Below are positions 1 through 43,458 of a stretch of DNA of 64,000 nt, one piece after another. This DNA is from Pelecanus crispus (lineage: Eukaryota; Chordata; Aves; Pelecaniformes; Pelecanidae), in assembly GCF_030463565.1 (NCBI RefSeq), contig NC_134644.1, positions 153,227,967 to 153,291,966 on the forward strand, read 5' to 3'. A program made the translations under genes and the position numbers. The notes beneath the pieces are model-generated. The model saw only the letters and a program-made list of their open reading frames with translations, was not told where the DNA came from and ran no database searches. How positions within the stretch are numbered: position 1 is the first letter of the stretch; every line of letters begins with the position of its first letter.

Positions 1-3000
1 TTAGATCATATAATTGTTTTGTTCTGTCCTTCCACACACATGCATCAGACATGACAGGGGTACACGCAGATGACTGTGTGCTGGCACGAAATACTCCTCA
101 GACTTAGAGCTCTCCAGAGAAGAAACTTGTTTTCATGAGTGTATGAAAAGTACCTCCAGCAGAATGAGTATTCCTGAAATCTAGACAGCAAATGTTAGGC
201 ATTTGTGAGCAGCCTCTTAATGTTGAGAAACATGTTCAGTTGTTGCTTAACAAAATGGAAGGTGATATATTTCTGTTTAAAAACACAGTGGGAGTGTAAC
301 TGCAAATACCATTAGGAATCAGAACTTTTTGCTTGCAAAAACATTCACCCTGTATATGTATGTATATGTGGACTAATGGAAATATAAACATACATGCATA
401 TATTTATGGCAAATCCAGATACATAGCTGCAGACACATAGAGTTTGGTTTGGTTTGGTTTGGTTTGGTTTGGTTTGGTTTTGGTTTTTTAATAGCCTTCA
501 ATACTGACTATATAGGATGTTAGTGACTAGGCAATCTCTAACTCAGTAAAACCATGATCATAACATTGTATTTCTGTCTTTTCAGGTCAGGTTTTGGTTT
601 CCAATACTCAAGGCAAGAGAGGCCATGAGGAAGAAAGAAAGGAGTGTGGCAAATGATAACTCGGTGTGAAAAAGACCAAATGAATCTTTGGATAAGGTTG
701 AGATGGTCTAGGTCCACAGGGACCTGTGTTTTGCACCCATCTTATGGAATTTCAGTTTTAAAACTTAAAAATAGGATCAGTGGCTAATCAGCAGTATTTT
801 GGAAACGTGTGCAAAAGAAGCCACAGGAGATAGTCTGCTCTCCACCACAGAGAGCTCTGGGTTGCATTAATACCTGTTTTTTCAACTTGGGGTCTGCATT
901 GTCTGGCACTTTAAGAAAGCCACGGAGGGTGTGTTCTTCTCTGTAAAAGCAATCAAACAGCTTGGAGCTTTTAGGACTACAGCACAAACCTCTTTGGGTT
1001 GAGCTACCAGAGGACATAATGGCAGAAGCAGGTTTGTCTTCTTCACATTTGCCAGACACTGAAGATAGAAGACACAGCAGAGGTTGTCCATTGGTTTCTG
1101 GGATGGTCAAGAACCTGATTAGTGGGCTTAGATGTTTCTAGGCATTTCTATCAGCCTTGACCCTCAACTGCCCCAAACCACTTAGCCTGGTTCTTTCCCA
1201 TCCCTACCTTCAAACACCTGTTCCTGCCTCTGTAGCCGTCTCTTCTGCAGGGCCAGTGCTTTATATGCCCTGTCAGTCTTCTAGCCCAGCCAAACTCTCC
1301 CTCCCACCTTGGATCCCCCACTTACTTTTTCTGATTTGTCTCTGAGAAGTTTCTAATCCTGGCCTCCCACACAAATTTCCTCACTTGGTCTTTCCCACTT
1401 TCACATAGCCGTAGACTGTATCGCTAGTGCAGATTGTCCTCTATCTTTGATGATTATGAGAGAGGTACTGTAGCATGTGCAGAAGTGAGAATGGTCATGA
1501 GAGCTGGAATACAGAGGAATCAGGTACTGTGGGTGCAAACAAGCTGGTTTTGAGGTGTAGGGGGATACGAGCAGACGTGAACAGTGCTTCAAATCTTGCA
1601 GTCTAAGGGAGCTTGCAGAAGTGGCAAAAATGGGCCTAATTATGTTGCTAAAACCATCATTGACTTCAATGAAACAAAACTGAGCCAATACTGAGTGCTT
1701 CACCTATTCAACTAACATTGGTGATGTGACCTTCATGTGTCACAAGAACATGTCAAGAGCATAAAGACATAGGAATGGCTTGACTAACATGGCACTAGAG
1801 ATTTAATGTAGAGCTAAAAATCCATCCAACATGCAGTGTACTCTTGATTTTCAGCCACAGCCAACTTCCTTCTTCAGTTTGCATAAGAACAGCAAACTCT
1901 ACTCTGTTCCTCTATAATATGCGCATGGTCCCAGGACAGCCATTGATTGATGTCTCCATTATCTGAATGAATAAAGGTTTATTTAAAACTTTCCAGTAGC
2001 AAGTGTCAGAAGTTATTTTCCACCTGAAACACCAAGCCTTTTTTCCTTTGGTTCTTCCAGATGAAGTATCACTCCTCCAGAGACACAGGTGGTTCAATTT
2101 GCTGGTGTGCCAACAATTTGTCTCTAGAAAATGGGGTGCTAGATTAATGCCATGCATTATTGAGGGTTGTGCTGAATGTCTCTGAGAGGCCTAGCTATGC
2201 CCTCTTTTGCTAAAGTGGGACAGCCCTGGAGAGTAGCAGAACATAGTTTATATCCCAGGTACTACCATCAAGGACGAATAGCAAAAAGCATCCTGGTGAA
2301 AAAGGAGCAAAATGAAGCATGCCCTAAATTTATTTTCACAAAACAGACGAACTGTTCAGGTACTATTGACAAGAGAATATATTCCTTCACTCTTGTTATC
2401 ATTGCAGATGAAAGGGGAAAAGGAGCTAAATGTCAGCAAGAGCTGAGCATTTTTGGGTGAGTCCTGAGAAGTTCATTGCTGGTAGGAGTCGGATGTGCTC
2501 CTTTCAGTCCCAAAGGACAAGGGGGTGAAAAGCCCTGATCTCTTACTGATTACAATGCCCAAAGGCAGGGGCAGCTCTGATTGACAGCACTACAACAAAA
2601 CACTACCCGCTTCACTTGGCATCAGGAGGCAAAATTTGTCTTGGAGTTTCTTGCCTTTCTTGTTTGATGGTGTGTAGCCACCCAGCATACCTTTTCTTTC
2701 TGTTGTTCTGCAAGCAGCAAGTGAAAGCTTTGCAGTACACAGAAATGGTTCATCAAAATGACTCAGCTAGGGGTCAATGGTTGGGACGGATACCTAAATG
2801 TGTCAGGATTTTGAGTTTGGGAGTACACTCTCAGGACAATATCATGTCTGTACTTTGTATTTACTTAAGGAAATTAAGCCTAGTGGGAATGACTGATTAT
2901 GAAAAAGAGCTATTAGTCCTTGGTAGGATAGGTGAGACCTTGCAGGGTTTACAGAACAGTGTTGTACCTGAATGCTGGGACTCCTACCACTAACTTGCAG

Positions 3001-3129
3001 GGCAGCTTACTGAGTATTGTTTAGCTTGCTCCTTCAAATTGGCAAGAGTCATGGCAGTGATAAAAGGCAATCCTTCTGGGGAAGCTAATTGTAATTCAGT
3101 ACAAAATATTCAGCTCTGGTAAACATTTT
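1..3129. other. Downstream of DPYS, no gene seen
   Basis: AT-rich unique sequence with only the GGTTT microsatellite and short chance open frames (longest about 125 codons at 2616-2993, plus strand). No coding homology was recognised. Confidence 0.6.
443..487. repeat. GGTTT microsatellite
   Basis: About nine tandem copies of TTTGG. It lies downstream of DPYS with no gene nearby. Confidence 0.95.
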
Positions 3130-3800
3130 ATCTAGATGCTTGACCCCACTCCCATTGACAAAGGACATGGAAAAGCCCAAGGTATTTCTTTGTCTTCATC
3201 TTTACAGGCAAGACTGACCTTCAGCCATACCAGGCTCCTCAGACCAGAGGGAAAGTCTGGAGCAAGGAAGACTTACCCCTGTGAAGGATGACATGGTTAG
3301 AGAACACTTAAACATGCTGGACATACTCAAGCCCATAGGACATGATGGGAGGCACCCATGGGTGCTGAGGTGCTGGCTGGTGTCATTGTGAGGTGACTCT
3401 CGATTATATTTGAAAGATCATGGTGATCAAGAGAGGTTCCTGAGCACTGGAAGAAAGTGAATGTCACTCCCATCTTCAAGAAGGACAAGAAAGAGGATCT
3501 GTGAAACTACAGGTTTGTCAGCCTCACCTCAATCTGTGGGAAGGTGATGGAGCAACTTCCCCTGGAAGCCATTTCTAAACACAAAGGTCAGGAACCTGAC
3601 TGGGATATCACCTAAACATAAGAAAAATTTTTTTACTGTGAGAGTGGTTAAACACTGGAACAGGGTGCCCAGAGAGGTTATGGAGTCTCCATCCTTGGAG
3701 ATACTCAAAACCCAACTAGTCACAGCTCTGAGCAACTCAGAGCAGCAGGGTTGGAGTAGATAACTCTAGAGGTGTCTGCCAGCCTCAGTCACTCTGTGGT
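3130..3800 (+). mobile_element. CR1 LINE fragment with internal deletion
   Basis: Begins in the 3' part of a CR1 reverse-transcriptase frame: 3446-3590 reads like VTPIFKKDKK, then SLTSICGKVMEQLPLEAISK, with a stop and frame breaks. It then jumps near 3600 to the CR1 3'UTR (tgagagtggttaaacactgg and on). The ATTCTATG tail is missing or worn away. It is an old, dead copy. Confidence 0.8.
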
Positions 3801-6800
3801 GACTTTTACAGAAAGCATTGCGGAAAAGATAATAGACATGCACAGCAAAAGCTTGTGTTAATTTGCGAATGTGCTGTGCGAGACGCAGGGTGTCACCTCA
3901 CCAATATTGTTGCCATTACACTCATACTGGTGTCATGCACTTGAGTGGACTAATGCACTGTTTGCTTCTGTGACTGTACACCTGTGTGCTGAAGGTGAGC
4001 TGGATGGCAGGCAAAGGAGTTTGCTCTTCCCCATCTCCATAAACCTGGGGTACCAGGGAAAATGACACATTCTGCACATTTTTTAAAAATTCTAAACCAA
4101 ATTCACCTTCAGTCCCTCAAAGACATTGAGGTTTATCTCAGTGGTAGAACAGTTCTTACCCTGATCTACAGTATTCTTTCAGCTGCTCTGTGGTTTAGAA
4201 GAGAGTAGAAGAAATGTCCAAAAAACTGAGGTCCTCTTTAGTTGTACAGATGAAAAGGCAGGTCTGCCCCTCCCCTGGCATTACATTGAGACATACCTCT
4301 CATTCTCTGAAGACTTCACTTGGTTTCTGTTTTCTCCCATTTGTTTCTGTCCTGTGAGCTGGGAAAGTCTGGGGATTTGTTTATCTTCAGCTGCCTCTGC
4401 AAGTTGTTCAGCTATTCCCTTTGGCCTCTCTGTTTACCATAACTCTCAACCACATGATTACATTGTTCTTTTTTCATCTTTTTTTTTTTTTTTTTAAGGC
4501 TACAAATTACAATAAAAAACCCAGTATTCCATCCGCAATTATTTCTGTTCCTCTTCTTGCCTCGCGTCACATTTCCTACATTTTATTTTGGCTCTTTCCC
4601 CCTGTCTTTGTCATTCAAAGTCTTCTTTCCCCTTTTGGTATGTTTTCTTCTGCTCCAATAGATCATTCTTCCTCATACATAAAAGCATGTATTTTTCCTT
4701 TCTGCTGAGCACAAGTGAACTGCAGGTACAGTTGAAATTAAGGGGTTTGTTTATTCATTTATTGACTTAATGGAAATTTTTAATATCTTTCACGTTACTG
4801 GGCATTGTCTCTAACTGCATCTCTAGGGCTTGTCAGAAATGTATTCATGTACCACCAGCACTCGGAACAAGAGTCTGAGGAGAAGTCTGGATGTGGCTTT
4901 TGACTCATTCATCCCTTTCCTTCCCCCAGCTCATGGCAGAGCTCAACTTCCTTTTTAAATGTTCTTCATTAGTGTAGAAGCTGTTTGATTTACTGTGAAA
5001 AATCCCCCAATTGGATCAAATCTGGTTTGCAAAATTAATGAAAGGCTGACCTGATTGTCTTGTGAAGATAATTCAGAGAGACAAGCTAGTGCTCCTGACA
5101 GTCCTGGAGCTCAATACAAACAAGGCCGTTTCCTTTCAAGAACTGTGTTTATGGAACTCTCCTCAACACCACCCCAAACCCCTGAACTTGGCTTTCTTCA
5201 TAGCTAAGCTAAAGGCTTTTTTTTTTCCTCTGTGCTAATTTTGTTGCAGCATTTCATGTGGACAGTTGGATGTGCAAAGTCAGAGGATGCTGGATTTACA
5301 ACTGCTTTCACCCTGATCCCTGCTCTGTCAATATTGTCACACTGACTCACTTTGTTTTCATCACAGTTTAAATAGCCCAAAGACACTTGCAGTTAAAGAA
5401 GAAATGAACAGGCAAAGCCTTTCCTCTAGTTCTGTTTTACATTGCAAAAGTGGAAGGTAAGGATCAAAGGATGACTCTTTGTTGCTGATGAAATAAAGAC
5501 TGAAAATGGGGGTGTTATTGTCGACTTTATGGGCGCAGACTTCAAAATACGTGAACAAGCTTCATGGGTGCTGCTTTTCATGAGAGTAACTTCCTTCACA
5601 TCTCATTCCTGATACATAATACCAGCCCTGCCCTCCAGTGGCCCAGTGAAGCTACACACCCCCGTATTGCCACTCTCTGCAGAGACCCCTTTGTACTTCA
5701 GGCTGAAGAGAGAGGCACTGCAGGTTTAGGTGTTTGTACCACAGCCATGAGCTCTTCACAGGCAGTGAAATAATAGCCGACAGACGACCAGGCAATAAAC
5801 ACATACTGGCCATATGAGGATTTCTCTGGCAAATGATGGCGATGAAAGCAATGTTAGGTATGCCAGGATTGGATCTCCCAAATTCCTTCTCTGCTTCTAG
5901 CCCTGGAATCCATGTCGCCAGGGAGAATAGGGTACTAAAGATCCCAAATTTCTGTCTGGCTGGGGAAAGTGATAAAAATATGGTTAACAGAGTTTTTTCC
6001 TTACTTTAACAATGTATTTGAGTCTCCACCTTTCCATACAAGAGGAAAGGGGAAACCAGCAGAATCCTAATGAGAAGTGCTAAGCAAGGAAAGGCTGTTC
6101 TGTGTTTCAGCCTTGACAAAACAGATCCTCAGCTTCTCTGTACTGAGATGTATTGCTTCAGAGAAAAAGGGTTTTAATGCAGCAATGCCACCTCTCAAAG
6201 CAATCAGAAATAGTCTACTCTCGCTGAGTGACTGACAGAAGGAAGAATCAAAGAAAGCAAACATCTTTCTCAGTAGGCACTGGAGAAGCCTGAGGAGTGT
6301 GGCTAAATGAGGTAGGATTCAAACATCTGGGAAAGCAATTGTTGTCTTACTTCCCTGTAAAAGGCTCAAGGAAACTGTGCTGCAAAAGTAATCGCTAAAC
6401 CAGCTTTCCAACCTAGCGTGGGGCATCTGTTGTCTTAGGACTACAGTTACAGCACAGTCCCAGCAACAACTTTGTGAGAATGTAATAAGCAAGCAAAAGC
6501 TGCGATGAAGTTGTAGGACAAATTCAGAAGTCTTGCCAGGGTGTAGAGACTGAGGCAGGACTGAGAGACCCCTCAGTGCTCCTTCCAGTGCTCCAGTTCA
6601 GGGCCTGTGCTGACATAAATGTGTTTTATAATCCCATTTCATCCCAAATTAACTATATGCCTACTAGAAAAAATGTCCTACTATGTTTGGCTCTGCTACC
6701 ACTCATTACTGGTGTTTTGGAATAGGGACCTCGGCAGTTCCAAAATTATATCCCTATGAAGATCCCACCATTATAGTGTGCCCCATGCAAGTGGAAAAAG

Positions 6801-9800
6801 AACAAGGACTGCAGAGATTTGGAGCCTGATAGTCTCAACTTCAGCAGTAGTGCCTGAATAGCACAGCTGAAATACTTTTGATGTCACAGGGTTTCTCAAG
6901 GGCTATTACCTGGCACCTTGTGTCTAGAGGCAGGATTCAGGTACTAGGGTCCGCATGTGTCATGGCAAAACTAATACTCAAAAATTTCACAAAGACAGGC
7001 TCAATAACTTGTTGCACTCAAGCATGTAAAAATACAGCAGATGCTTTGGTGTAAATCCCAGCTCACAATATGCAGGTAATTTTTCCGTGACACCTGCACA
7101 ATAATTAAAACAGTCATTGGAATTAAGAAGTAGTCATTTATTAAGAACAAAATCGAAAGGATACCCTCTATGAGGAGTATAATCTGTGGTACAGAGCAGT
7201 AAATACCAACATAGGAATCAGGAACTCTTTGCTAATAGTATAGGGAGAAGCTTCCTCATTTCTAATCTAATAAAAATCTGTAGGAAACCTAAAAACATTT
7301 TACATTTTTTCACAGGTAATACACTTTCATTGTTTGGAGAGCTCAGTTCACAAAATGGGTGTTTATATAACTCATAAAACTACTTGCTGTTGCCCCACTG
7401 TGAAAACACCTGTTTTTAGAAAAATCACTAACTTTGTTCCTTTGGGCTTTCATGATCTGCAGTCTTTTGTATCACTTTGATCTCAGTAGGTGTCCCAAGA
7501 CCCTAAAGGACATTTGAAAGTCCTGGGCACGTCCACAGTATCCAAAGGACTGGCAGCCTTTACTCCTGGGTTTCATTTCTGTCATAATTGAGTCATTTTG
7601 GCCTTGAGCAACTCACTTAAGCCAACACTGGATGTTAAATATCAAGCAACTACATATATTCAATCACTTGAGTGATTTCAGAGCTTTGAGCATTCATAGT
7701 TCTCAAAACCGTAAACTTATTCTAATTTTATTTACTTGTCTCACAGGTATATCATGCAATTGCAAGGCCCTAATAATTGTTAAAATCTGAAGCCTCAGAT
7801 AAAAGACTCCACACAAATACAAGTTTTTGTTAAAAGTCGAAATAGGTCCTTTCTCCCCCCTGATTTTTCCCCTACTCTTCCCAAATTTCTGCTTTTCTTC
7901 CAAGGTAGCAAAAGATTAATTAAAAAGAATGGATTCGTGGTTGCCATGCACTCTTGACAAGACAAAACATAAGACAAGACAAGCATCCTTCATACCAGAA
8001 AGTTCCACTTCTGAGAGGCAAAGACGGGCTAGGTGGAAGGCAGCTGCAGAGTAGACATCTGCACCAGTTAGTCACACTGTATTCCCTTTATAGTCAATGG
8101 ACACAAACTGGCATTGCAAGAAAACTACTTATCCCAAAGGACAACTCTGGACAAGTTCATCTAGCCTGTTTTAGATCTTGATGCAGAGATGAATAGTGTT
8201 CCACAAGCACCTTTCTCTCTGTTGATTACAAAGAGAGACTAGACAACAAACTCAGATTCAGACCGTTGCAGTATAGATATCTACATTGAACAGTGAACCC
8301 CATTCCCTTGTAATAGTCATTGTAATAGTGCTGGGTGCCTGGTTCTGCCACTCCAAAGACAACCTGAGAAATGGGAACCTGTGATAGCTCTTCCTGAACA
8401 CCCCCATGATTATCCTCCATCATCTTACAAAGAAAAATGTTCCTCTGCTATTTAAAGACACAAGAACTACAGACCTGGTAGGAGTTTGTTTCTCACACAA
8501 GCTCATACATCACTGTATGCCTATGAATATAGCAGGAACTACAAGTCTGCCTTCCACTGTCAAATTAAAAATAACACTAATTACCATATGCTTTCTGTGT
8601 CTGTCTTAAAATATGAATGTCTTTATGTGCCTGTTTGGCCCATGGGTTGCATAGAAGTACAGGTTATACTGGTTCTACATATAGGACAATAAACTCACTG
8701 TACAGCTGTTTTTGTGCAGGCCTCATTTCTCTCTTAAATATTCCCCAGTGACAGTTGCTTAAAAAGAAGGACTATCATATGTGAAAATGCAACTTTAAAC
8801 TTTCCAGGTTTCTGAGGCAAATCTGTCTAGACATGGTAACAGAGTCATGCTTCTAAGAATACAATTACCTCTCAAATCAGATAAATTGAGCAAATGAGAT
8901 TTTTTAAAAATTAGGAATCCTATCCAACAAAAAAACCCCAAAGTATTAGTTACATCAGGAAAAAAATCACATTTTCAGTAAAAGGTTTTTGAAACTAATG
9001 CATTATGCTCTTGATCTGGTGATCCCACTTCAGCCTTCAAGTTATGGGTGTGTGTCTCTCCATAAAGTCAGAACACAAAACAGTATTGTAGATGAGTTCA
9101 CCAGTATGGTTAGCACAGATTTGCCTAGGGTGTAACAAAGGAAACACTTGAACACACCAATAAAGGCTTGGCTGTGCAGCTGGCAGGGACAAAATGTACA
9201 AACTCCTTTAAAGACAGGGACAGGGACATGTAGCAGCAGCTCTAAAATGGTGACAGTTCCCCTGAATCAGGATTTTTCTGTACCTGACCCCTTCTAGGAA
9301 GGGAAAAAAAAAATCAAATTCAACATCTGCTATCAGAATTTTCTGCATTGCTAAACACAACAGAGATCTTCCTAACAGATGAAATTAGAGAATTAGGATT
9401 CATGTCCTGTAACCTAACAGAGAAAGAATGTAGAAAATGTGCTTAAAGGCCATTGCTCATTGCTTTGACTTTATAGGTTAGCTGATACCTTCTAAAGATA
9501 AATATTAAGAAATACCGTCCCCAAACTTACCTACTTTTAAGAACCTGCAGAGCTGCTGCCACATTGTAATTGTAGGCATTATTTTATTATTACTCCATTT
9601 TCTAAAAATAATTTTCCAGTTCTAATAACCATATTCCTTTTAAAGAGAAATTGCAATGACAATTTTCATGCAGAAGCCCAGTATAATGTTTATTGTTTAC
9701 TGTCGTTTCATGTTGGCTCCTGAGAAGTTGATTGTTGACTGATTGTTGGACCAGAATGCACTGCTTTGGTGGGGACAGCAAGGTCATTTTCATTTGCTTT

Positions 9801-10933
9801 TATCTACAGAGAAGAAAAAGACAATATGGTATAATCTTTCAAAAGAAAATATCTGCTTTGCAATTTGTCACTCAGAGAGGTAATAATAGAGAAAGAGTGG
9901 TAGGAGCTAGAAAGAGTGATTATTGCTCCCTCACTCTATTGCAGCTTTAGCCTTTAGTTCTCTCTATTACAAAAGCTTTCTCCCTTATGACAGAGGAAAA
10001 CAAATAGCATACTGCACTCTGTTGCTGCTTCTGATGCCCTGGATGAGGTTCACTGTGAGGGAGCTTTGAAGGAATGATACAATGAAATGTGGAAAAGCTA
10101 ACTTCACCCTCACAGCATTGCAGGTTTCTTCCTCTCCTCATATTAATTAACACTAAGAACAGACCCATTTTATGTGAGGTGCAAACTGGGACTATACATC
10201 TCTCTATTGGGAAATCATTTCTCAAACTAGCTGGTCTCATTGTTGGTACACATAAGTACCCAAAAACTCAGCCTGGATTTTGTCATGTTTACTGCTGCTC
10301 ACCGTCCCCCTGACCCATATTAATCAACTCCCTGCTGTAGTAGACAACATTTCAGCTGCAGCTGGCATACAGCAGCATCATCTCTCAATTGTGCTTGCTG
10401 CAGGTCTTACCTAGTTCTTTTATTTTTTCCTGAAGCATTTCTTCTGCTTGTTAAACAGTTAAAGAGTGAGGTGGTGTCACCCAGTTGTTCTGCCCAGCTG
10501 CCTTATCCCACCTGTATGTTGCACTGCGCTGATCCTTGCTAGGTTCTTCTGAGAGACAGTTCAACTCGCTAAGCCAACAGAAAACTAACCCAGAAAAAGG
10601 AAGCTAATTGTTTTCTGCTGGCTTAGCAAGTAAATCAGCTTACAGAAAGATCTACCAAGCACTAGAGCATATACAGGTGAGGGAGAGTCAATAACCAAGC
10701 TACACACTGTGGACACTGGAGGGAAGGGAAGGGGAGACACCAGCTGTTTTTCCTCTGTTAGCAGCACTGAGCCTTACAGCAGCTCATCCATCCATTAGAC
10801 CACTGCTGGCATTGACTGCAGCACCTCTATTGCGTGAAGACAGCTGCTGTCCTAGCAAAACAGATCTATCAGCTTAACCCAAACAGCACAACTGGTGGAG
10901 AATTATTGTCTGTAACACAGGGGTACTGGGGAA
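3801..10933. other. Downstream of DPYS, no gene seen
   Basis: About 7 kb of AT-rich sequence without recognisable exons, RNA genes or young repeats. A faint pair of similar segments around 8040-8100 and 8255-8325 may be old repeat remains. Confidence 0.55.
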
Positions 10934-10939
10934 TTTAAT
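10934..10939 (-). terminator. Candidate DPYS poly(A) signal (ATTAAA)
   Basis: Minus-strand ATTAAA about 400 bases beyond the DPYS stop. A canonical AATAAA also occurs at 10418-10423, about 920 bases beyond the stop. Either could end the transcript. Such hexamers are common by chance in AT-rich DNA. Confidence 0.25.
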
Positions 10940-11342
10940 TTTTCACATCAAGCTGTTTTGGGTTTTTTTTTCTGTAAATTTGCAAGCCAAGTGTTTATGC
11001 CTTGTTTGTATTCCTGGTACTAACTGAACTTCTATGGGCCTTCATACTCATGTCTCAGTCTAGCAGTTAAACTCTATTTGATTCTCTCAGCTGAACTTTT
11101 TAAATGAGGCTCCAATCAGAAAAAGGTCCTCCATATGTGGGCTGCTACAGGTTTTCATCAAATTTAAAGATACCAAGACAAATCCTCTTCTGAGAGGCCT
11201 TATTTCAGACAAGCCTATCACAAGCTAGATGGCCTGCTGCACTTTTGTTTTCTTGAAATTTCAAAGAAGCATTAAGTAAAGTAGTTTTCACTAATCAAAA
11301 GAGACAGTTACCTGCAAGAGCCAAAACTCGGGAATGAGCCTA

Positions 11343-41677
<30,335 letters not shown>

Positions 41678-41807
41678 GGGAGCCTAGAAGGTGAAAGTCA
41701 GGTCTCAGCTCAGACAGTTGCTCTTGCCTGAGAGTATTTCACCGCCCACCCTTCTCCCAGAGCAGCAGGTTATCTCCAAATGGCCCTAACCACGCACCAC
41801 ACAGTGC

Positions 41808-41814
41808 TATTTAA
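41808..41814 (-). promoter_or_regulatory. TATA-like box upstream of DPYS
   Basis: Minus-strand TTAAATA lies about 131 bases upstream of the DPYS ATG. If used, transcription would start near 41780 and give a short 5'UTR joined directly to exon 1. This competes with the upstream CpG-island start. The call rests on motif and position only. Confidence 0.3.
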
Positions 41815-42077
41815 GCAGACTGCCCTTGGCAGCTCCACCTACTGCCTCCAGTGGAGCCCCAGTGCCAGCGAGTGCAGCGAGCCAGCGCACAGGCTGGTGT
41901 CAGAGAGCTGGCTTCAGGCCCTTTCTGCTCGAGTTCTCTTTGCCTGGAGAAAGTGGCGCCAGGCTTTCAGGAGGGTCCGGCTGCGTTCTCATGGCGCTCA
42001 CTCCAGCCTGCCCTGTACACCCCACAGTTTGAAACATGCTGGGCTGTTTTGAAAATGTGGCCATTCATCAGCTTGTT

Positions 42078-42260
42078 ATGCCCAAAGGTGACCCAAACTC
42101 TTTGCAATAGGGTTTGAGGAAATCAAGGGTAACCCAAGCTCTCTACAGAGGTGTCTGGGGAGCCCAAGGGTGACCTGAACTTTCCACAGCAGCGGCTGGG
42201 GAGCCCAAGAGTGACATGAGGTCTCTGCAGCCATGTCTGGGGAACTTGTGGGTCCTGCCC
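42078..42260. repeat. 41-bp minisatellite, about 4.5 copies
   Basis: Units start at 42078, 42119, 42160, 42201 and 42242, all exactly 41 bases apart. Each has a core like GCCCAAGGGTGACC followed by a ctct/tttccacagc-type stretch and a TCTGGGG end. Units 3 and 4 are closest; the outer units are more worn. It lies between the DPYS start codon and the upstream CpG-rich block. Confidence 0.85.
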
Positions 42261-42564
42261 ATGCAGACGGTCCCAGAGAGTGCGGGGCAGCAGCGGTCCA
42301 AGTGTCACGCTCATCTCAGCTGAGCACCCGCAGGCTGATAAGGCAGGGGCCCCTCTGCTGCCATGGGAGTGAGCCACCACTGGAGGACACCGGCCATCAG
42401 GAACTGCTCCCGTGCCATTTCTCAGAAGATGATTTGGGACACACAACCCTCAGGGCCCAAACACAGCCCCCCCTCCCCAGCCAACGCCACTACTTGGACA
42501 ACACACCGGGCCAAGGGAGGAAGCCCCTCGGGGATTTCCAGAGCCTGCCAAGGCCTCTCCTCAC

Positions 42565-42657
42565 CCTGTCTGCAGGAGGCTCAAGCGCCAGGGGCGCATG
42601 GCCCTCGTTGAAGGACCATGTGAAAACCACCTTCCGGTAGCTGTGCCCGTGTGCCAT
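42565..42657 (-). other. Candidate upstream DPYS exon (in-frame leader)
   Basis: A minus-strand ATG at 42657 inside the CpG block opens a 31-codon stretch (MAHGHSYRKVVFTWSFNEGH and on) that ends at a strong donor-like CAGG|GTGAGG at 42565/42564. The acceptor-like TTCTAG|G at 41684/41683 would join it in frame, adding 31 residues plus Ala-Pro before the usual start. The frame stays open upstream of 42657 as well. It could equally be a 5'UTR exon. No homology is recognised, and the ATG has C at -3. Transcript data would settle it. Confidence 0.3.
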
Positions 42658-42860
42658 CCGTGCCGCCCCCCGCACTGCCGCCCGCTGCCCCCCGCGTCCC
42701 CGCACTGCTGCCCGCACAACCGGCGGCGGCCGCGCCCGGCCACACCCGGCGCCGGCAGCAACCGCCGGCCCCCTCAGCGCCGGCCCCCACCGGCCCCCAC
42801 CGGCCCCTCGCGCCCGAGAGAGGCCCTTCCTGAGGCCCAGGGCATCGAGGTCCACGGAAA
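42620..42860. promoter_or_regulatory. CpG-rich island, likely promoter
   Basis: A dense GC block with many CG dinucleotides stands out from the AT-rich surroundings. It includes CCGGCCCCCA repeated about three times at 42779-42808. It lies about 1 kb upstream of the DPYS ATG, with no other recognised gene start nearby, so a promoter for DPYS or an unannotated transcript is the simplest reading. Confidence 0.6.
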
Positions 42861-43458
42861 GGGAGAGTTGGGGTTTCACACAGGGCTGGCGTGACCGCAG
42901 CTGGGAGAGGCAGCTTGTGCGTTTCAGGCTATAGACCTAGAAAAGGAGGAGGGAAAGTAAAGTTAAGATGGCTAGAAAATGAGCTAAAAGCTTGGAGCAG
43001 AACAAGAGGAAAGACCCACTCTACACCATCCCAGAGGCACCCTGCTCTATGGGCTTTTCCTGCTTCTCTCCTCCAGTGACCTGGGCTTTGCGTACTCAGC
43101 AGTGACACTGCTCGAGCCTGTCCCTGAATCTGCTGAGCACCAGCCTCTTCATCCCCTCGACCTCTTCCAGTTCAGCGACGATGGCTTCAGAAGACAGAAT
43201 ACTGTCTCTGAGGGCCGTGACAGGGTGCATGCATACGTTACCAAAAAGACACTTAGACAAATGACACTAGATTTGGAAAATGCTCACCTTCCCATCAGCA
43301 TACCCTTTGTTCCTTCTCTCCCAGCAGGTAGGAGAGCAGTACCAGAAGTTTGCCTTTGTATCTGCTCATCCCAAATTGTCTTGTCTTATGCCTCACCTCT
43401 GTGTGGTAGGACAGAGACCCACCAGGATGCATCACACCACACAGCAACAGAAAAGGAC

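Noticed and set aside
1661-1680. Motif like attgacttcaatg, also near 39130, as a regulatory palindrome
   Set aside because: Short and common in amniote genomes as repeat remains; no support for function.
8040-8325. Two weakly similar segments (8040-8100 and 8255-8325) as a duplication
   Set aside because: The match is patchy and may come from an old repeat family; not strong enough by eye to annotate.
42078-42260. CRISPR-like array
   Set aside because: Directly adjoining diverged 41-base units without spacers in an animal genome; a minisatellite.
42490-42879. A 129-codon GC-rich minus-strand frame as a stand-alone protein
   Set aside because: Long frames are expected in GC-rich CpG islands, several overlap here on both strands, and a good splice donor interrupts this one at 42564.
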